Assembly (NCBI GenBank): GCA_009773155.1
Contig: WOVA01000004.1
Location: forward strand, 1 to 64,000
Source of the DNA: Elusimicrobiota bacterium
GTDB taxonomy: Bacteria; Elusimicrobiota; Elusimicrobia; Elusimicrobiales; UBA9959
Direction: 5' to 3'
Length of the DNA: 64,000 bases
Under the pieces are notes generated by a model. It worked only from the letters and a program-made list of their open reading frames with translations, did no database searches and was not told where the DNA came from. The translations under genes and the position numbers were made by a program. This document shows, one piece after another, positions 39,866-49,180 of this stretch (within the stretch, counting starts at the first letter, position 1; each line of letters opens with the position of its first letter).

Positions 39866-42800
39866 TTAGGGTATAAGTATCTTCTTCACGGTCTGGCAAA
39901 TTTCCATGGTGCCCTGCGTCGCCTCGAAGCGCAGCACGACGAAATAGACGCCCTGCGCCACGGCAGCGCCGGCCATGTTGACGCGCGGCCAGAAATGCTC
40001 CACGGCATTGTCGCCCTCCTGGGCGCCGAAATCGTACTTATAGACCTGGTCGCCGGCCAGGTTGTACATCTTCAGGCTTATAGTGCCGCTTATCGGCGCC
40101 CAGAGCCTGAACCTGCCCGAGGTTCCGGTGTAAGGGTTGGGATAGAAGTAGGAGCCCGCCTGGAAATCCCCGCAGAGGTCGGCGACCCCGCCCTTGGTCA
40201 GCGGGATATTGGCGGTCACCACGTCGTCGGCCAGCGCCCCGGTATTGGCGACGGCGCCGGTGAGCGTGTTGATGTTGGACGTGTCGGTGGAGCCGTAGAT
40301 CTGGAACACATAGGTGCCGTCGGGGACCCTGGTCAGCGTCAGGTCCGTGCCGTCCCAGTATTCCGTTATGGGCGTGCGGGCCGGCCGCACCCCTATGATG
40401 CGCTTGACTATGGTGCCGGAGACCTCCGCGCCGGGATCGGCCAGGTTGTGGCGGCCGGTGCCGGGCTTGTAGATTTTGGTCGCCACCTTCATCGCCTCCG
40501 AGACCTGGTAGGAGATGATGGCCGGGTTCTCCGCCGTCAGGGGGACTATCGAGACGTCGTAAATGCGCAGCGGGAATACGTCTATGGTCATCTGGGCCGT
40601 GGCGCGGGAGGTAAGCTGCGCCTGCAGGTCCTCGGCCATGATGCGCACGTTATAGGCGCCGCCCGGCACATAATTGCCGTTGTCGTCCTTGCCGTCCCAG
40701 TATTCCTGGTAGATCATGTCGCCGTCGCGTATGCCGCCGCTGACTATATTGGCCTTCACCTTCATCGGGATGTCCAGCGTCAGGATCTGCACCGTGACCG
40801 AGCTCTGTCGGTTGAGCGCGTAGGTTATCTCGTAGGGAGGCAGCTTCACCACGTCGCTGGAATTATGCATGGCCGGGATATTCGGGATCACGTCGAAGCC
40901 GGAGAAGATTATCTGGCCGCGGGTCACGTCGATATAGCCGCTGACCCTGTCGGTGGCGTAGAGCATCTGGGCGCCGGCCGTGCCGCTGCTCTTGCCGACC
41001 AGCGTGAACGGGTAGCGGCCGTCGGGGACCAGGTACCCGTCCATGTCGCGGCCGTCCCAGTATTCCGTGATGCGGAAACGGCCGGGCCTGACGCCCGAAA
41101 CGCGGTAAACCGGGTCCGGCACACCGCTTTCCCAGGGCCAGTTATTGGCGGCTATGGTGGTGCCGGCCGGATAGACTTTCAGGTCCACCCACAGGGTCTG
41201 CGACATCTCGAAACTGACCGAGGCCAGGGCGGTGGTGCCGCCCAGCAGCGAGCCGCTGCGCACGTCCACTATGCGGAACATATTCACCGGGATTATTGCC
41301 GTGACCGTGGAGATCTTGGCCGAGGCGCAGAGCAGCGGATCGGTGGTGGCCAGCTCGGCCAGGTAGGTGCCGCTGGACACGTAGTTGCCGGCATTGTCCT
41401 TGCCGTCCCAGAGATCGCGGTTGGAGAAATTGGCGAAGCGCACCTCGTTCTGCACCAGCCGCCTCACCACCGTGACGCCGTCCATCGCCTTGATGGTCAG
41501 GTTCACCAGCGCGTCCCGCTGGGGCGTATAACGGAAATAGAACGGGTCCAGGCCGGCCGCGGTGGGGCTGGAGCCTATGACCGTGGAGGACGGCGTCAGC
41601 AGGTTGAGCGGCAGCCCCCGCGCGACCGGCACCACGCCGACCATGGTCTTGCTGGTCCTCACCGTCCAGCCGCCGGACGGCAGCTCGGCCCAGATGGCGT
41701 AGACATAATCGCCGTCGCAGACGGGTCTGCCGGCGGAATCGCGGCCGTCCCAGAAGGTGGAGACCGTCGTCCGCCTGTCCTTCTGCTCGGTCATCAGCCG
41801 CAGCAGCTGCCCGCTGGAGATGACCGGCGGAGAGGTGTTGATACCGGTGAAACTGGTGCCCGGCGAATAGATGCCGACATACACGGTGGCCGCCTCGGTC
41901 AGCATATAGCTGATGGTGGCCAGGTCCGTGGACGAGACGCCCAGCGGCTTTATGGCCACGTCGGTGATCTGGAGAGGGTCGAGCGAGATGAAGGTGGTGG
42001 CGCCCCAGGCTATGTCCCGGCCGAAAAAGTCGTAGCCCTCGGCGTTTATATAAGCCGCGTAAACGCCGGACGGCAGCATGCGGCCCTGGTTGTCCCGGCC
42101 GTCCCAGAAGTCGCCGTTGGTCAGCGTGCCGTCGGGCGTGCCCTCGCCCACCCTGGGCAGACCGTCGACGATGGTCCTGGCCAGGGGGCCGAAAGACGTG
42201 GCGCCGGTGGGGTATATCTTTATGGTGGTGGTGGCGTCCTTGGAGAGTCTGTAAAGGATATTGTACGGCTGGGCGGCCACCCCGGTTATCCTGCCGACGA
42301 CCGTCGGACTGGAGCGGACGGAGTGGACATTGATGACGTCCACGCTTATCGGGTACTGGCTCTCTCCGGGATAGGCCGCGGTCTTGGAGATGGAGATATT
42401 GCCGGCCTGCTGGCTGACCTCGTTGGTCTCGACCTTGACCCGGAAACCGTACTGACCGTTGGTCTTGCCGAAGATGCCGTTGATATTGTAGCTGCCGTCC
42501 CAGGCCGTGCAGTAATAGTGGCCGGCACCACCAACCGTCTGTATGCTTATAGCACCGGTGAGCTGGGAGCAGGTGCCTACATTGCTGATGTTGATGGTCT
42601 TGAGCGGCGGGGTGGAGGCCGGGTCCAGCGGATTGCCGCCGGGGCCGAACTTGAAGATCTCGTAATAGAGCTCGTTTACGCCGAAGGTGGTGGGGGTGCT
42701 GGGCACCACGCACTGTATCTGCGCGCAGAGCTTGAGGCAGCCGCCCGGGTATGCGGCGGCCGCCCTGGGCCGGTCGTATTCTATCTTGGCCGACCAGATA

Positions 42801-43009
42801 TTGGGGTCTCCGGTAGGGCCATTGGTAAAAAAAGAGTAATTGTTGCCGCTGGAGGCGCTGGGATCGGTGGTGGCGTTGCACCAGGAATTCGCCACCGAGG
42901 TGTCGTAACGAACTTGCATATCGGAAATATAGAGCTGCTGGGCCAGGGCCGGGGAAGCGGACAATAGCCCCGCCGCCGCGAGTATAGCCGCCAAAATCCT
43001 GTTTTTCAT
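39866..43009 (-). CDS. Large exported protein of FlgD-like Ig repeats
   Basis: A 1047-residue protein with signal peptide (MKNRILAAILAAAGLLSASP). After a ~200-residue N-terminal region it has about seven FlgD-like Ig repeats of 110-130 residues, each with a core such as EYWDGKDDNGNYVPGGAYNV (also FWDGRDNQGRMLPSGVYAAY, DLWDGKDNAGNYVSSGTYLA). The C-terminal domain (SYFYPNPYTGTSGRFRLWAP, LKMYNLAGDQVYKYDF, VAQGVYFVVL) resembles the FlgD-like end domain used as a sorting signal in some phyla. It is probably surface-exposed. Its neighbour, the PorV-like protein, may assist export. Confidence 0.88.
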   Translation of the reverse strand: MKNRILAAILAAAGLLSASPALAQQLYISDMQVRYDTSVANSWCNATTDPSASSGNNYSFFTNGPTGDPNIWSAKIEYDRPRAAAAYPGGCLKLCAQIQCVVPSTPTTFGVNELYYEIFKFGPGGNPLDPASTPPLKTINISNVGTCSQLTGAISIQTVGGAGHYYCTAWDGSYNINGIFGKTNGQYGFRVKVETNEVSQQAGNISISKTAAYPGESQYPISVDVINVHSVRSSPTVVGRITGVAAQPYNILYRLSKDATTTIKIYPTGATSFGPLARTIVDGLPRVGEGTPDGTLTNGDFWDGRDNQGRMLPSGVYAAYINAEGYDFFGRDIAWGATTFISLDPLQITDVAIKPLGVSSTDLATISYMLTEAATVYVGIYSPGTSFTGINTSPPVISSGQLLRLMTEQKDRRTTVSTFWDGRDSAGRPVCDGDYVYAIWAELPSGGWTVRTSKTMVGVVPVARGLPLNLLTPSSTVIGSSPTAAGLDPFYFRYTPQRDALVNLTIKAMDGVTVVRRLVQNEVRFANFSNRDLWDGKDNAGNYVSSGTYLAELATTDPLLCASAKISTVTAIIPVNMFRIVDVRSGSLLGGTTALASVSFEMSQTLWVDLKVYPAGTTIAANNWPWESGVPDPVYRVSGVRPGRFRITEYWDGRDMDGYLVPDGRYPFTLVGKSSGTAGAQMLYATDRVSGYIDVTRGQIIFSGFDVIPNIPAMHNSSDVVKLPPYEITYALNRQSSVTVQILTLDIPMKVKANIVSGGIRDGDMIYQEYWDGKDDNGNYVPGGAYNVRIMAEDLQAQLTSRATAQMTIDVFPLRIYDVSIVPLTAENPAIISYQVSEAMKVATKIYKPGTGRHNLADPGAEVSGTIVKRIIGVRPARTPITEYWDGTDLTLTRVPDGTYVFQIYGSTDTSNINTLTGAVANTGALADDVVTANIPLTKGGVADLCGDFQAGSYFYPNPYTGTSGRFRLWAPISGTISLKMYNLAGDQVYKYDFGAQEGDNAVEHFWPRVNMAGAAVAQGVYFVVLRFEATQGTMEICQTVKKILIP

Positions 43010-43027
43010 AATCTCAGGCTCCGTAAA

Positions 43028-43117
43028 AAGGGGACATAATACTTAATTCCCCTCTGTTTTCTCTGCTCAGATCCGTTGTCCATCCCGATACAAGGGAATT
43101 AAGTATTGTGTCCCCTT
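43028..43117. repeat. E-type hairpin, 24-bp arms
   Basis: AAGGGGACATAATACTTAAT... and its complement (43094-43117, one mismatch) around a 42-nt loop, between the FlgD-repeat gene start and the preceding gene. The arms end in GGGGAC/GTCCCC like families A and D. Confidence 0.9.
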
Positions 43118-43154
43118 AATATCCCGTAATTCTCGCATTTTGACGTCTCGTCAA

Positions 43155-44924
43155 TCAATACAACTTCACGCCGCTTTTCCTGAGTTCCAGCAGCGAGGAA
43201 TCCCGGGCTTTCTCCAGAGTCCAGAACTCCTTGCCGGCCGGTCGTATAACTCCCGGCACCTGGGGCGGCAGTGCCGCTGTTCCGTCCAGCCAGAAGCCCT
43301 CTACGGCGGGGCCCATATCCCTTGAAGCGGATTTCCTAAAACCCTGATGGGTGAAATCGTATATGCCCAGGGCGCCGCTGCCGTCAAGGACCCAGAGCCG
43401 GCCGCCGGCCCATTGCATGGCCTTTACGGTCTTGACGCCTTTTATCTCGTAGCTGGCGAGCGCCCCCCTGGCCGGGTCGGGGCCGTGGCGGTAGAACAGG
43501 CCCGAGGCGGCGTCGAAGGACCAGAGGCTGTGGCCGTCGTGGGCCAGGCCCTGCGGCGCGGGGCCGGGGGTGCGGACGCTGTCGAGTTCGCGGCCGGAGA
43601 CGGCTTCCTTGCGCACCAGCCGGAGCTGGGCCAGGTCCAGCGCCCAGACCGAGCCGGGCACGGGAGCCGCGGCGGCGGCGCGCAAAGGAACGGCGGCGGA
43701 CCCATCCAGGCGCCTGAGCGTGGCCATATCCTTGCGGTCCCTGAGGACCAGGCCGCTCTCCCAGTCGGCCAGCCAGAGGCCCTCCTCGGAGCCTGCTATA
43801 TAAGATACTCCTTTAAGGTCCAGGGGCCAGGACTGCAGCAGGGTGAAATGGGGTTTGGAGCGGTAATCGCGGATATAGAAAGCGGCGCCCGCCAGCAGCA
43901 GCAGGGCGGCGCCGGCCATCATGAAAGCGCGGCGCAGGCCGCGGGTCCGCTCTACCGGGCCGGAGGGAGTGGCGACGAAGACCTTGGGCAGCTCGACGCC
44001 CTTGAGCGCGTATAGCTGCAGTACCTGCGTGACTTTCTGCGACCACTCGGAGGAATCTTTCAGGACCTTTGTGAGCCCCTCGGCGTAGCCGAGCCCCTTC
44101 TCTTCCTCGCCGCGCAGCTTCTCCAGCCAGGCCTGGCGCTCGGAGCGCAGGCGCTCCTCCCAGACGGCGAATTCCTGGCGATGGGTCTCCCAGACCGAGC
44201 GCTCGCGCTCCCAGAGTTCCTTCCACTGGGTACGCTCGGCGTCCCAGGCGGACCTGGCGGCGGAGAGCTCTTCGGCCATCCCGGAATTCTTGCGCTCCAG
44301 CTCCTTGATCCGGCGGGCGGCCTCGGCGCGCTCCTTGCGCTCGGCCAGCAGCTCGGAGAGCGTGGCTTCTACGGCGGCCTTGGCGTCGGAAAGTCGCTTC
44401 TCCAGCGCGGCGGCGGCGTCGCGCAGACCGGCGGACTCCACGTTGGTCTCGCCGTGCTTGCGGCGATGCTCGTCGCGCTCGCGGGTCAGGGCCTCTATCC
44501 GGGCGCCCAGCTCGCGCAGCTCGTGCTTGCTCCTCTCGAGCACCTCCTGCAGCAGGCGCACCTCCTTGTGATGGGAGGCCTTCTGCTCGCGGAGCACCTT
44601 GCGGGTCTCCTCCAGGTTCAGGGCGGTATTGAGCTGCTCGGTGACCAGCTTCTCGCGGGCCTCCGTGTAATGCTGTTTGAGCTCGGCCAGGTGGGCGCGG
44701 GTCTCCGTAAGCTGGAAGGAGAGGTCGCGGAGATTGAGCTCCTTGGCGGAGAGCAGGCGCTCCCAGTCGGCCTGGGCCTTGCCGTAATTATCCTTGAGGA
44801 ACCGGACGGTCTCGACCGAGGATTCGCGCATCTCGGGCATGGGCGGCGCCGTCGGAGGCAGGTCCGTCCCCGAAACGCGCTTCCAGACCTCGGATATTCT
44901 CTTGTCCAGCTCGGAATTTTCCAT
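43155..44924 (-). CDS. Coiled-coil membrane protein with propeller-like C-terminus
   Basis: A 589-residue protein. Residues 1-310 are mostly coiled coil (Glu/Arg/Leu-rich, for example LAELKQHYTEAREKLVTEQL). One TM helix lies at about 330-348 (AFMMAGAALLLLAGAAFYI). The C-terminal ~240 residues contain short repeats with Trp and GLAWD-like turns (KGVSYIAGSEEGLWLADWES, GLAHDGHSLWSFDAASGLFY) and look like a beta-propeller outside the membrane. Repeat C2 encodes residues ~547-563 (ALPPQVPGVIRPAG) in the last part. No known family. Possibly a spatial organiser linked with the surface proteins nearby. Confidence 0.75.
   Translation of the reverse strand: MENSELDKRISEVWKRVSGTDLPPTAPPMPEMRESSVETVRFLKDNYGKAQADWERLLSAKELNLRDLSFQLTETRAHLAELKQHYTEAREKLVTEQLNTALNLEETRKVLREQKASHHKEVRLLQEVLERSKHELRELGARIEALTRERDEHRRKHGETNVESAGLRDAAAALEKRLSDAKAAVEATLSELLAERKERAEAARRIKELERKNSGMAEELSAARSAWDAERTQWKELWERERSVWETHRQEFAVWEERLRSERQAWLEKLRGEEEKGLGYAEGLTKVLKDSSEWSQKVTQVLQLYALKGVELPKVFVATPSGPVERTRGLRRAFMMAGAALLLLAGAAFYIRDYRSKPHFTLLQSWPLDLKGVSYIAGSEEGLWLADWESGLVLRDRKDMATLRRLDGSAAVPLRAAAAAPVPGSVWALDLAQLRLVRKEAVSGRELDSVRTPGPAPQGLAHDGHSLWSFDAASGLFYRHGPDPARGALASYEIKGVKTVKAMQWAGGRLWVLDGSGALGIYDFTHQGFRKSASRDMGPAVEGFWLDGTAALPPQVPGVIRPAGKEFWTLEKARDSSLLELRKSGVKLY
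43236..43284. repeat. Repeat C2 (49 bp) inside the coiled-coil gene
   Basis: Same ends as C1; central hairpin GCGGC-AGT-GCCGC. Read in frame on the minus strand as ALPPQVPGVIRPAG. Confidence 0.92.
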
Positions 44925-45054
44925 AAAAGGCCGCGGGCTGCTGGCCCGGCGGTCACATTATTCTACAAGGGAAGCCGTTAAGGGGCGGTGAAATAATTGT
45001 GAACAAAAAGTTACAGTTGCGCTAAACCAGACGGCCAGGCTATGCCTTGTGCCG

Positions 45055-46467
45055 CTATTTTCCCATCAGCGACTGCAGTTCCACCGTGGCCCGGCTGATA
45101 TCTATGCCCGAATCCTGGTACTGGCCTATGACCCGGCCCAGCGCGGCCCGCAGGCTCTCGGGCGGGGCTCCCCCCCCCTTCATCTTCAGGTAGGCCTCGA
45201 AATCAAGGCTGAACTGGTAGGAGAGCTGGGTCAGCTTGTCCTTACGGCGCTTCTCTTCCAGCGCCTTCAGCTCGGCCGCGGCGCGGCGCTGGCGCTCCAG
45301 GGCGTCCTCCACGCGCCGCTTCTGGTCGCCGGCCATCGCGGCGCGCTCGGACTCGGAGGCGAACATCGAGTTGAGCGAGACGAACTCCCGGCGCAGGAAA
45401 TCCAGCTCGTCCTTGAGGGCCCGCTCGCGCAGCGAGGCCTCGTCGAGGGCCGACAGCAGGTCGCGCCGGTACTTCATCTCCCTCTGCAGGAGGTTCTCCC
45501 ACTCGCGCGAGGCGTCCCTGTCGCCGAAGCGCAGGTTGAGCGTCAGCGCGTGGCCGACGCCCTGCCCGCCGCTGAGCGGCAGCATGAAGGCGTAGGAGAA
45601 GTCGGACTCGGCCAGCCGCCAGCCGGCGCCCAGCGCCAGCAGCGACGAGGCGTCGCCCAGGTGCAGCCCTCCCCTGGCCAGCAGCGCGCCGCGCCTGAGA
45701 AAATGCCAGGCCCGCTCCGCGCCGGAACTGAGCGTGTAGGTGACGCCCTGCCCGGCGGAATCGGAACGGCGGGTAAAGTCCATGGCCAGCCGGTAATGCC
45801 TGGCCTCCTGGGCGGCGCCCAGCTTGTAGATCCTGGGAGAGTTGTCCGCCAGCGTGCCGGTCTCGAAAGAGGGATTGCCCAGGTTCAGTATCGAGAAGCC
45901 GTAGGATATCCCCTCTTCCCCCCTGTACACCGCGCCCAGGTCCAGCCCGGGATTGCTGACCGCTTCCTCGCTGGGGATATGCGTAAGCTGCTGCATCCTG
46001 AAATTGACGCCCAGGTCCAGCGAGCCGCCGGAGACGCGCATCAGCTGCCAGCTGGACCAGCCCAGCGCGATGTCGCGCTGGCGGGCCGGATCAGGGCGGC
46101 TTTGTCCGCTGTCGGTGCCCGGAGCTCTGCGACGGGCCAGCGAGCCGGTGCGGTAGCGCACGGCCCCCGTGAAGGTCCCCTGCCGGCCCTTCAGCAGCAG
46201 CGGATGGCGCAGGTCGAAGGAGTAGTCGCTGAAATCGTAAGGCCCGCTGGGCAGGCGTAAGGACGACAGGTAATGGGCGCCGGCGACGGTCTTGCGGGTA
46301 CTGCCGGCCGCGGCGGGGTTGAGCAGGCCGTGGCCGTCCAGGACCGAACCCGACCAGGCCATGGCCGCCTGGTCCGCGCCCAGGCCGACGTCCTCGAAGA
46401 CCGCGGACGCGGGAGGGGCCGCCAGCGTCAGGGCCAGCAGGACCGTGAAGAGCGGTTTATTTCGCAT
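45055..46467 (-). CDS. PorV-like barrel protein with coiled-coil C-terminus
   Basis: A 470-residue protein. The start at 46467 gives a good signal peptide (MRNKPLFTVLLALTLAAPPA) and overlaps the cyclase gene by 11 nt. The N-terminal ~300 residues follow the PorV/PorQ pattern (ADQAAMAWSGSVLDGHGLLN followed by PAAAG, repeated strands). Residues ~305-415 are a strongly charged coiled coil (LRERALKDELDFLRREFVSL). Repeat B2 adds residues ~110-126 (RRAPGTDSGQSRPDPA). The helical tail is unusual for a barrel and may contact the cell wall or a partner. Confidence 0.82.
   Translation of the reverse strand: MRNKPLFTVLLALTLAAPPASAVFEDVGLGADQAAMAWSGSVLDGHGLLNPAAAGSTRKTVAGAHYLSSLRLPSGPYDFSDYSFDLRHPLLLKGRQGTFTGAVRYRTGSLARRRAPGTDSGQSRPDPARQRDIALGWSSWQLMRVSGGSLDLGVNFRMQQLTHIPSEEAVSNPGLDLGAVYRGEEGISYGFSILNLGNPSFETGTLADNSPRIYKLGAAQEARHYRLAMDFTRRSDSAGQGVTYTLSSGAERAWHFLRRGALLARGGLHLGDASSLLALGAGWRLAESDFSYAFMLPLSGGQGVGHALTLNLRFGDRDASREWENLLQREMKYRRDLLSALDEASLRERALKDELDFLRREFVSLNSMFASESERAAMAGDQKRRVEDALERQRRAAAELKALEEKRRKDKLTQLSYQFSLDFEAYLKMKGGGAPPESLRAALGRVIGQYQDSGIDISRATVELQSLMGK
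46092..46138. repeat. Repeat B2 (47 bp) inside the PorV-like gene
   Basis: CAGGGCGGCTTTGTCCGCTG ... GAGCTCTGCGACGGGCC, in frame on the minus strand as RRAPGTDSGQSRPDP. It lies where a loop between strands is expected. Confidence 0.92.
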
Positions 46468-47947
46468 CGGGCGCGGCCTCCGCCGCCTTTTCGTCGAACA
46501 GCATGATGGACCCCCGGCCGCCGGACTTGACCTTGTAGAGCGCCTCGTCGGCCTTGCGCAGCAGTTCCTCGGTGGACGAGGCGTCGTGCGGGAACACCGA
46601 GATGCCAACGCTCAGCGACACCTGCAGCTCGCGGTTGCGGGAGAACGGCACCGGGATCTTGAGGTCGCGTATCTCAGCGGCCAGGCGCTCGCAGAGTTTC
46701 CTGGCGTCGAAGGCGCCGGTCTCGGGCAGCAGTATGAGTATCTCGTCGCCGCCGTAGCGGCAGGGGAAGTCGATCTTGCGGAGGTTGCCCAATATGACGC
46801 GGCCGACCTCCTTGAGCACCTTGTCGCCGATCTGGTGGCCGTAGGTGTCGTTGATCTCCTTGAAATAGTCGAGGTCTATCCAGGCCAGCGCCATCGGCTT
46901 GCGCGAGCGCTCGGCGCGGTAGAACTCCTCCTGGAAGCGCTGCATGAAATACCTGCGCAGCGGCAGCCTGGTCAGCTCGTCGTGCAGCGAGAGCTCCTCC
47001 ACCTTGTCGAAGAGCTTCACGTTGTCAACGGCCAGCGCGATCTGTCCGGCGAAGGACTTCAGCATCGAAAGGTCGGCGGGGTCTATCTTGTGCTGCGAAA
47101 GTATGTTGTCGACTATCAGCAGGCCGATGGTGGAGCCCTGCACGACCAGCGGCAGGTACAGCACGCATTCGCGGTAGCGGTCCATGAAAGCGCCGGTGCT
47201 CTTGCCCAGCACTATATCGGCGAAGCGGTGCGCGCCCGGCTCCAGCGGTATCTCGTCGTAGGAGATGCTTTTGACCTGGCCGCGGATGTCGGCGCTGTAC
47301 TCGCCCTTGAGCTTATTGGCGCCCTTGTCGATGAGGTAGAGGCGCACGCGGTCGAAGCCGAAATATTTCTGTACGCCGGTCAGGATATGCTTGAAGCTCT
47401 CGCGCACGCGTATGGAGGTGGCGAAGATCTCGGTCAGCTCGGCCACGGCGGCCATGCCGCGCTCGTGGCGGCGGGAGAGTTCGGCGTATTCGGCGCGGTA
47501 GTAATGCCTCACCAGGTTCCGGACCATGGTCTGCGCGCCCTGGCGCTCGCGGTCGCGGAAGCCGCGCTTGCCGTGCAGCCGCTCGGCGCGGATGACGCCG
47601 GAGCGCTGCGGCCCGGGGACGCCGGCCTGGCCTTCCAGCGAGAACGGGATATAGAGATGGTGCATGCCGGGCAGGCGCGCCGCGTGCGAGCGGCCGCGCA
47701 GTATGGCCTGGCCCAGCGGAGAGGCCTGGTCCAAGCGGATGTTCTCCTCGTGCTCGAAGACGAGGCCGTGCTTGTAGCGCAGCTTCAGGCCCAGCAGCGA
47801 CTTCTTGAGGTCCGGCTCGAAGAACGCCACTCCGTCCAGGGAATAGGCCGCGGCCAGTTCCCTGAGCAGGTGGCCGAAGAAGGCGTTGGGCCCGGTCAGG
47901 ACCGCCTTCTCCAGTTCTTCGTAGATATCGTGCTCTTTCTTTTTCAT
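46457..47947 (-). CDS. GAF-GGDEF diguanylate cyclase
   Basis: A 496-residue protein starting MKKKEHDIYEELEKA at 47947, with the ATG overlapping the upstream stop (TGATG). The N-terminal ~150 residues are an uncharacterised sensor region. A GAF domain (about 180-330, IFATSIRVRESFKHILTGVQ) is followed by a GGDEF domain (about 335-490, LSLHDELTRLPLRRYFMQRF). The active loop reads RYGGDEILILLP, and an inhibitory-site RKID lies five residues before it. It should make c-di-GMP with product feedback. It is translationally coupled to the solute-binding protein. Confidence 0.93.
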   Translation of the reverse strand: MKKKEHDIYEELEKAVLTGPNAFFGHLLRELAAAYSLDGVAFFEPDLKKSLLGLKLRYKHGLVFEHEENIRLDQASPLGQAILRGRSHAARLPGMHHLYIPFSLEGQAGVPGPQRSGVIRAERLHGKRGFRDRERQGAQTMVRNLVRHYYRAEYAELSRRHERGMAAVAELTEIFATSIRVRESFKHILTGVQKYFGFDRVRLYLIDKGANKLKGEYSADIRGQVKSISYDEIPLEPGAHRFADIVLGKSTGAFMDRYRECVLYLPLVVQGSTIGLLIVDNILSQHKIDPADLSMLKSFAGQIALAVDNVKLFDKVEELSLHDELTRLPLRRYFMQRFQEEFYRAERSRKPMALAWIDLDYFKEINDTYGHQIGDKVLKEVGRVILGNLRKIDFPCRYGGDEILILLPETGAFDARKLCERLAAEIRDLKIPVPFSRNRELQVSLSVGISVFPHDASSTEELLRKADEALYKVKSGGRGSIMLFDEKAAEAAPDAK

Positions 47948-49131
47948 CAGTATATCGAAAGCAGGTAATCTATCTCGCCCTGTATCTTTATCAGCTCCCG
48001 CCGCAGGTCCTCGCCGTCGTAGTCGCGCTCGGCGGAACGCAGCGCCGCGCCCGCCAGAGCCGCGTCCAGCAGCAGCTCGCAGGTGGGATAGGCCGTCACG
48101 CCTGGCCGGAGCCTGGCGTTCTCCAGCAGTTTGCGGTACATCGCCCCGTGGCGCGTAGCGTCCAGCGCGTCCTCGAGCGGCTGCCGGTGGCAGGGGAAGG
48201 CGCCGAAGGCGTTGGAAAAATACCGCGACTGCCTGGAGTCCAGCAGCCATTTAAGGAGCGCGGCGGGGCCCTCCTGGCCCGCGGCCCCGCTGCACAGCGC
48301 CAGGGAGTTGACGAAGCAGGGCGAGACGGGCTTGCCGAAAGAAGGGTAGGGGACCGGGCGCATCTGCGCACCGCGGCCGACGGCCTTGACCTGTATGGGC
48401 AGGCGGCCGGAAAAGACCAGGTCGCTGAGGCCCGAGGACAGGAAGCCGCTCTCGTGGAAATTCTCCTCGAAGAGCGGCATATACTCCTTCGCCGCGAGCC
48501 CCAGGTAGTCCTCCATGCCGCGCACCGTCTCGGCGCGGGTCACGGCGCAGCGGCTAAAGCCCTCGCTGAAGAGGTCCCCGCCGCGGCTCCAGACGCAGGG
48601 CAGCACGTCGGCCGCGCTGACCGCGCCCGAAGGATTGGAATTCTCCAGCGGGTAATAGTCCTTCTTCCGGCAGGCGGCCTTCAGCCTGCCGCAGACGTCC
48701 AGGAGCCCCTCCCAGGAGGCGAGGTCCGCCTCGGGGTCCTTCGAGACTTTTTTAAGCGAGTCGGCCCTGTAATGCAGACAGATGATCTCCACCCACCAGG
48801 GCATGGCGTACACCGAGCCGCCCTCGGCGGGCAGGCAGCCACGTCGGATGAAATCGGGATAGCGGGCGGCGGGGCCGGTGTCCCCAAGGTCCGAGAGCAG
48901 GCCCAGCTTGGAGAAGAGAGGGATCCAGGACTGAGGCAGCTCCATCAGGTCCGCCGCGGGGGAATTTTTAGGGTCCCGGAGATGGGCGAACAGCGCGTCC
49001 CAGAGCGAGCGCCGGCTGAGCACCTCGAAATCAGACTTGTGCTCCGGGTATTCCGCGTGGAAGCGCGCCAGCAGGTTCTTCACCGCCAGGTGCTTCCGGG
49101 AATCGTAATCGGACAGGATCCAGATCTTCAT
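47947..49131 (-). CDS. Solute-binding-protein-like protein without signal peptide
   Basis: A 394-residue protein with the fold of ABC extracellular solute-binding proteins (family 1): LLARFHAEYPEHKSDFEVLS, AADLMELPQSWIPLFSKLGL, YAMPWWVEIICLHYRADSLK and FVNSLALCSGAAGQEGPAAL. It begins MKIWILSDYDSRKHLAVKNL, with no signal peptide or lipobox, and no permease or ATPase genes are nearby. It is coupled to the diguanylate cyclase, so it may act as a cytoplasmic ligand sensor for it. Alternatively it is exported by another route. Confidence 0.82.
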   Translation of the reverse strand: MKIWILSDYDSRKHLAVKNLLARFHAEYPEHKSDFEVLSRRSLWDALFAHLRDPKNSPAADLMELPQSWIPLFSKLGLLSDLGDTGPAARYPDFIRRGCLPAEGGSVYAMPWWVEIICLHYRADSLKKVSKDPEADLASWEGLLDVCGRLKAACRKKDYYPLENSNPSGAVSAADVLPCVWSRGGDLFSEGFSRCAVTRAETVRGMEDYLGLAAKEYMPLFEENFHESGFLSSGLSDLVFSGRLPIQVKAVGRGAQMRPVPYPSFGKPVSPCFVNSLALCSGAAGQEGPAALLKWLLDSRQSRYFSNAFGAFPCHRQPLEDALDATRHGAMYRKLLENARLRPGVTAYPTCELLLDAALAGAALRSAERDYDGEDLRRELIKIQGEIDYLLSIY

Positions 49132-49163
49132 CTTTTTTCGCGAAACAATTTATAACAGGCTAT

Positions 49164-49178
49164 TGTTAAGTTAATGTT
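49164..49178 (-). promoter_or_regulatory. Direct-repeat motif and promoter of the solute-binding gene
   Basis: AACATTAACTTAACA (minus strand) followed 9 nt later by TATAAA, the same layout as the pilin promoter at 21336-21365. It lies ~35 nt upstream of the gene's start. Confidence 0.55.
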
Positions 49179-49180
49179 AC

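Noticed and set aside
39995..42967. A 990-codon plus-strand open frame opposite the FlgD-repeat gene
   Set aside because: It is the antisense shadow of a clear G+C-rich gene with signal peptide and FlgD repeats on the minus strand. The plus-strand product is low-complexity (AGRG, VGDQ) with no family features.
47600..47645. GGGGACGCC and the peptide AGVPGPQRSGV in the cyclase gene as a possible A or C copy
   Set aside because: No palindromic partner and no match to the rest of A or C.
48870..48900. GGTGTCCCC inside the solute-binding-protein gene (GDTGPAARYP)
   Set aside because: Only nine bases match palindrome A and there is no opposing arm. Most likely chance.
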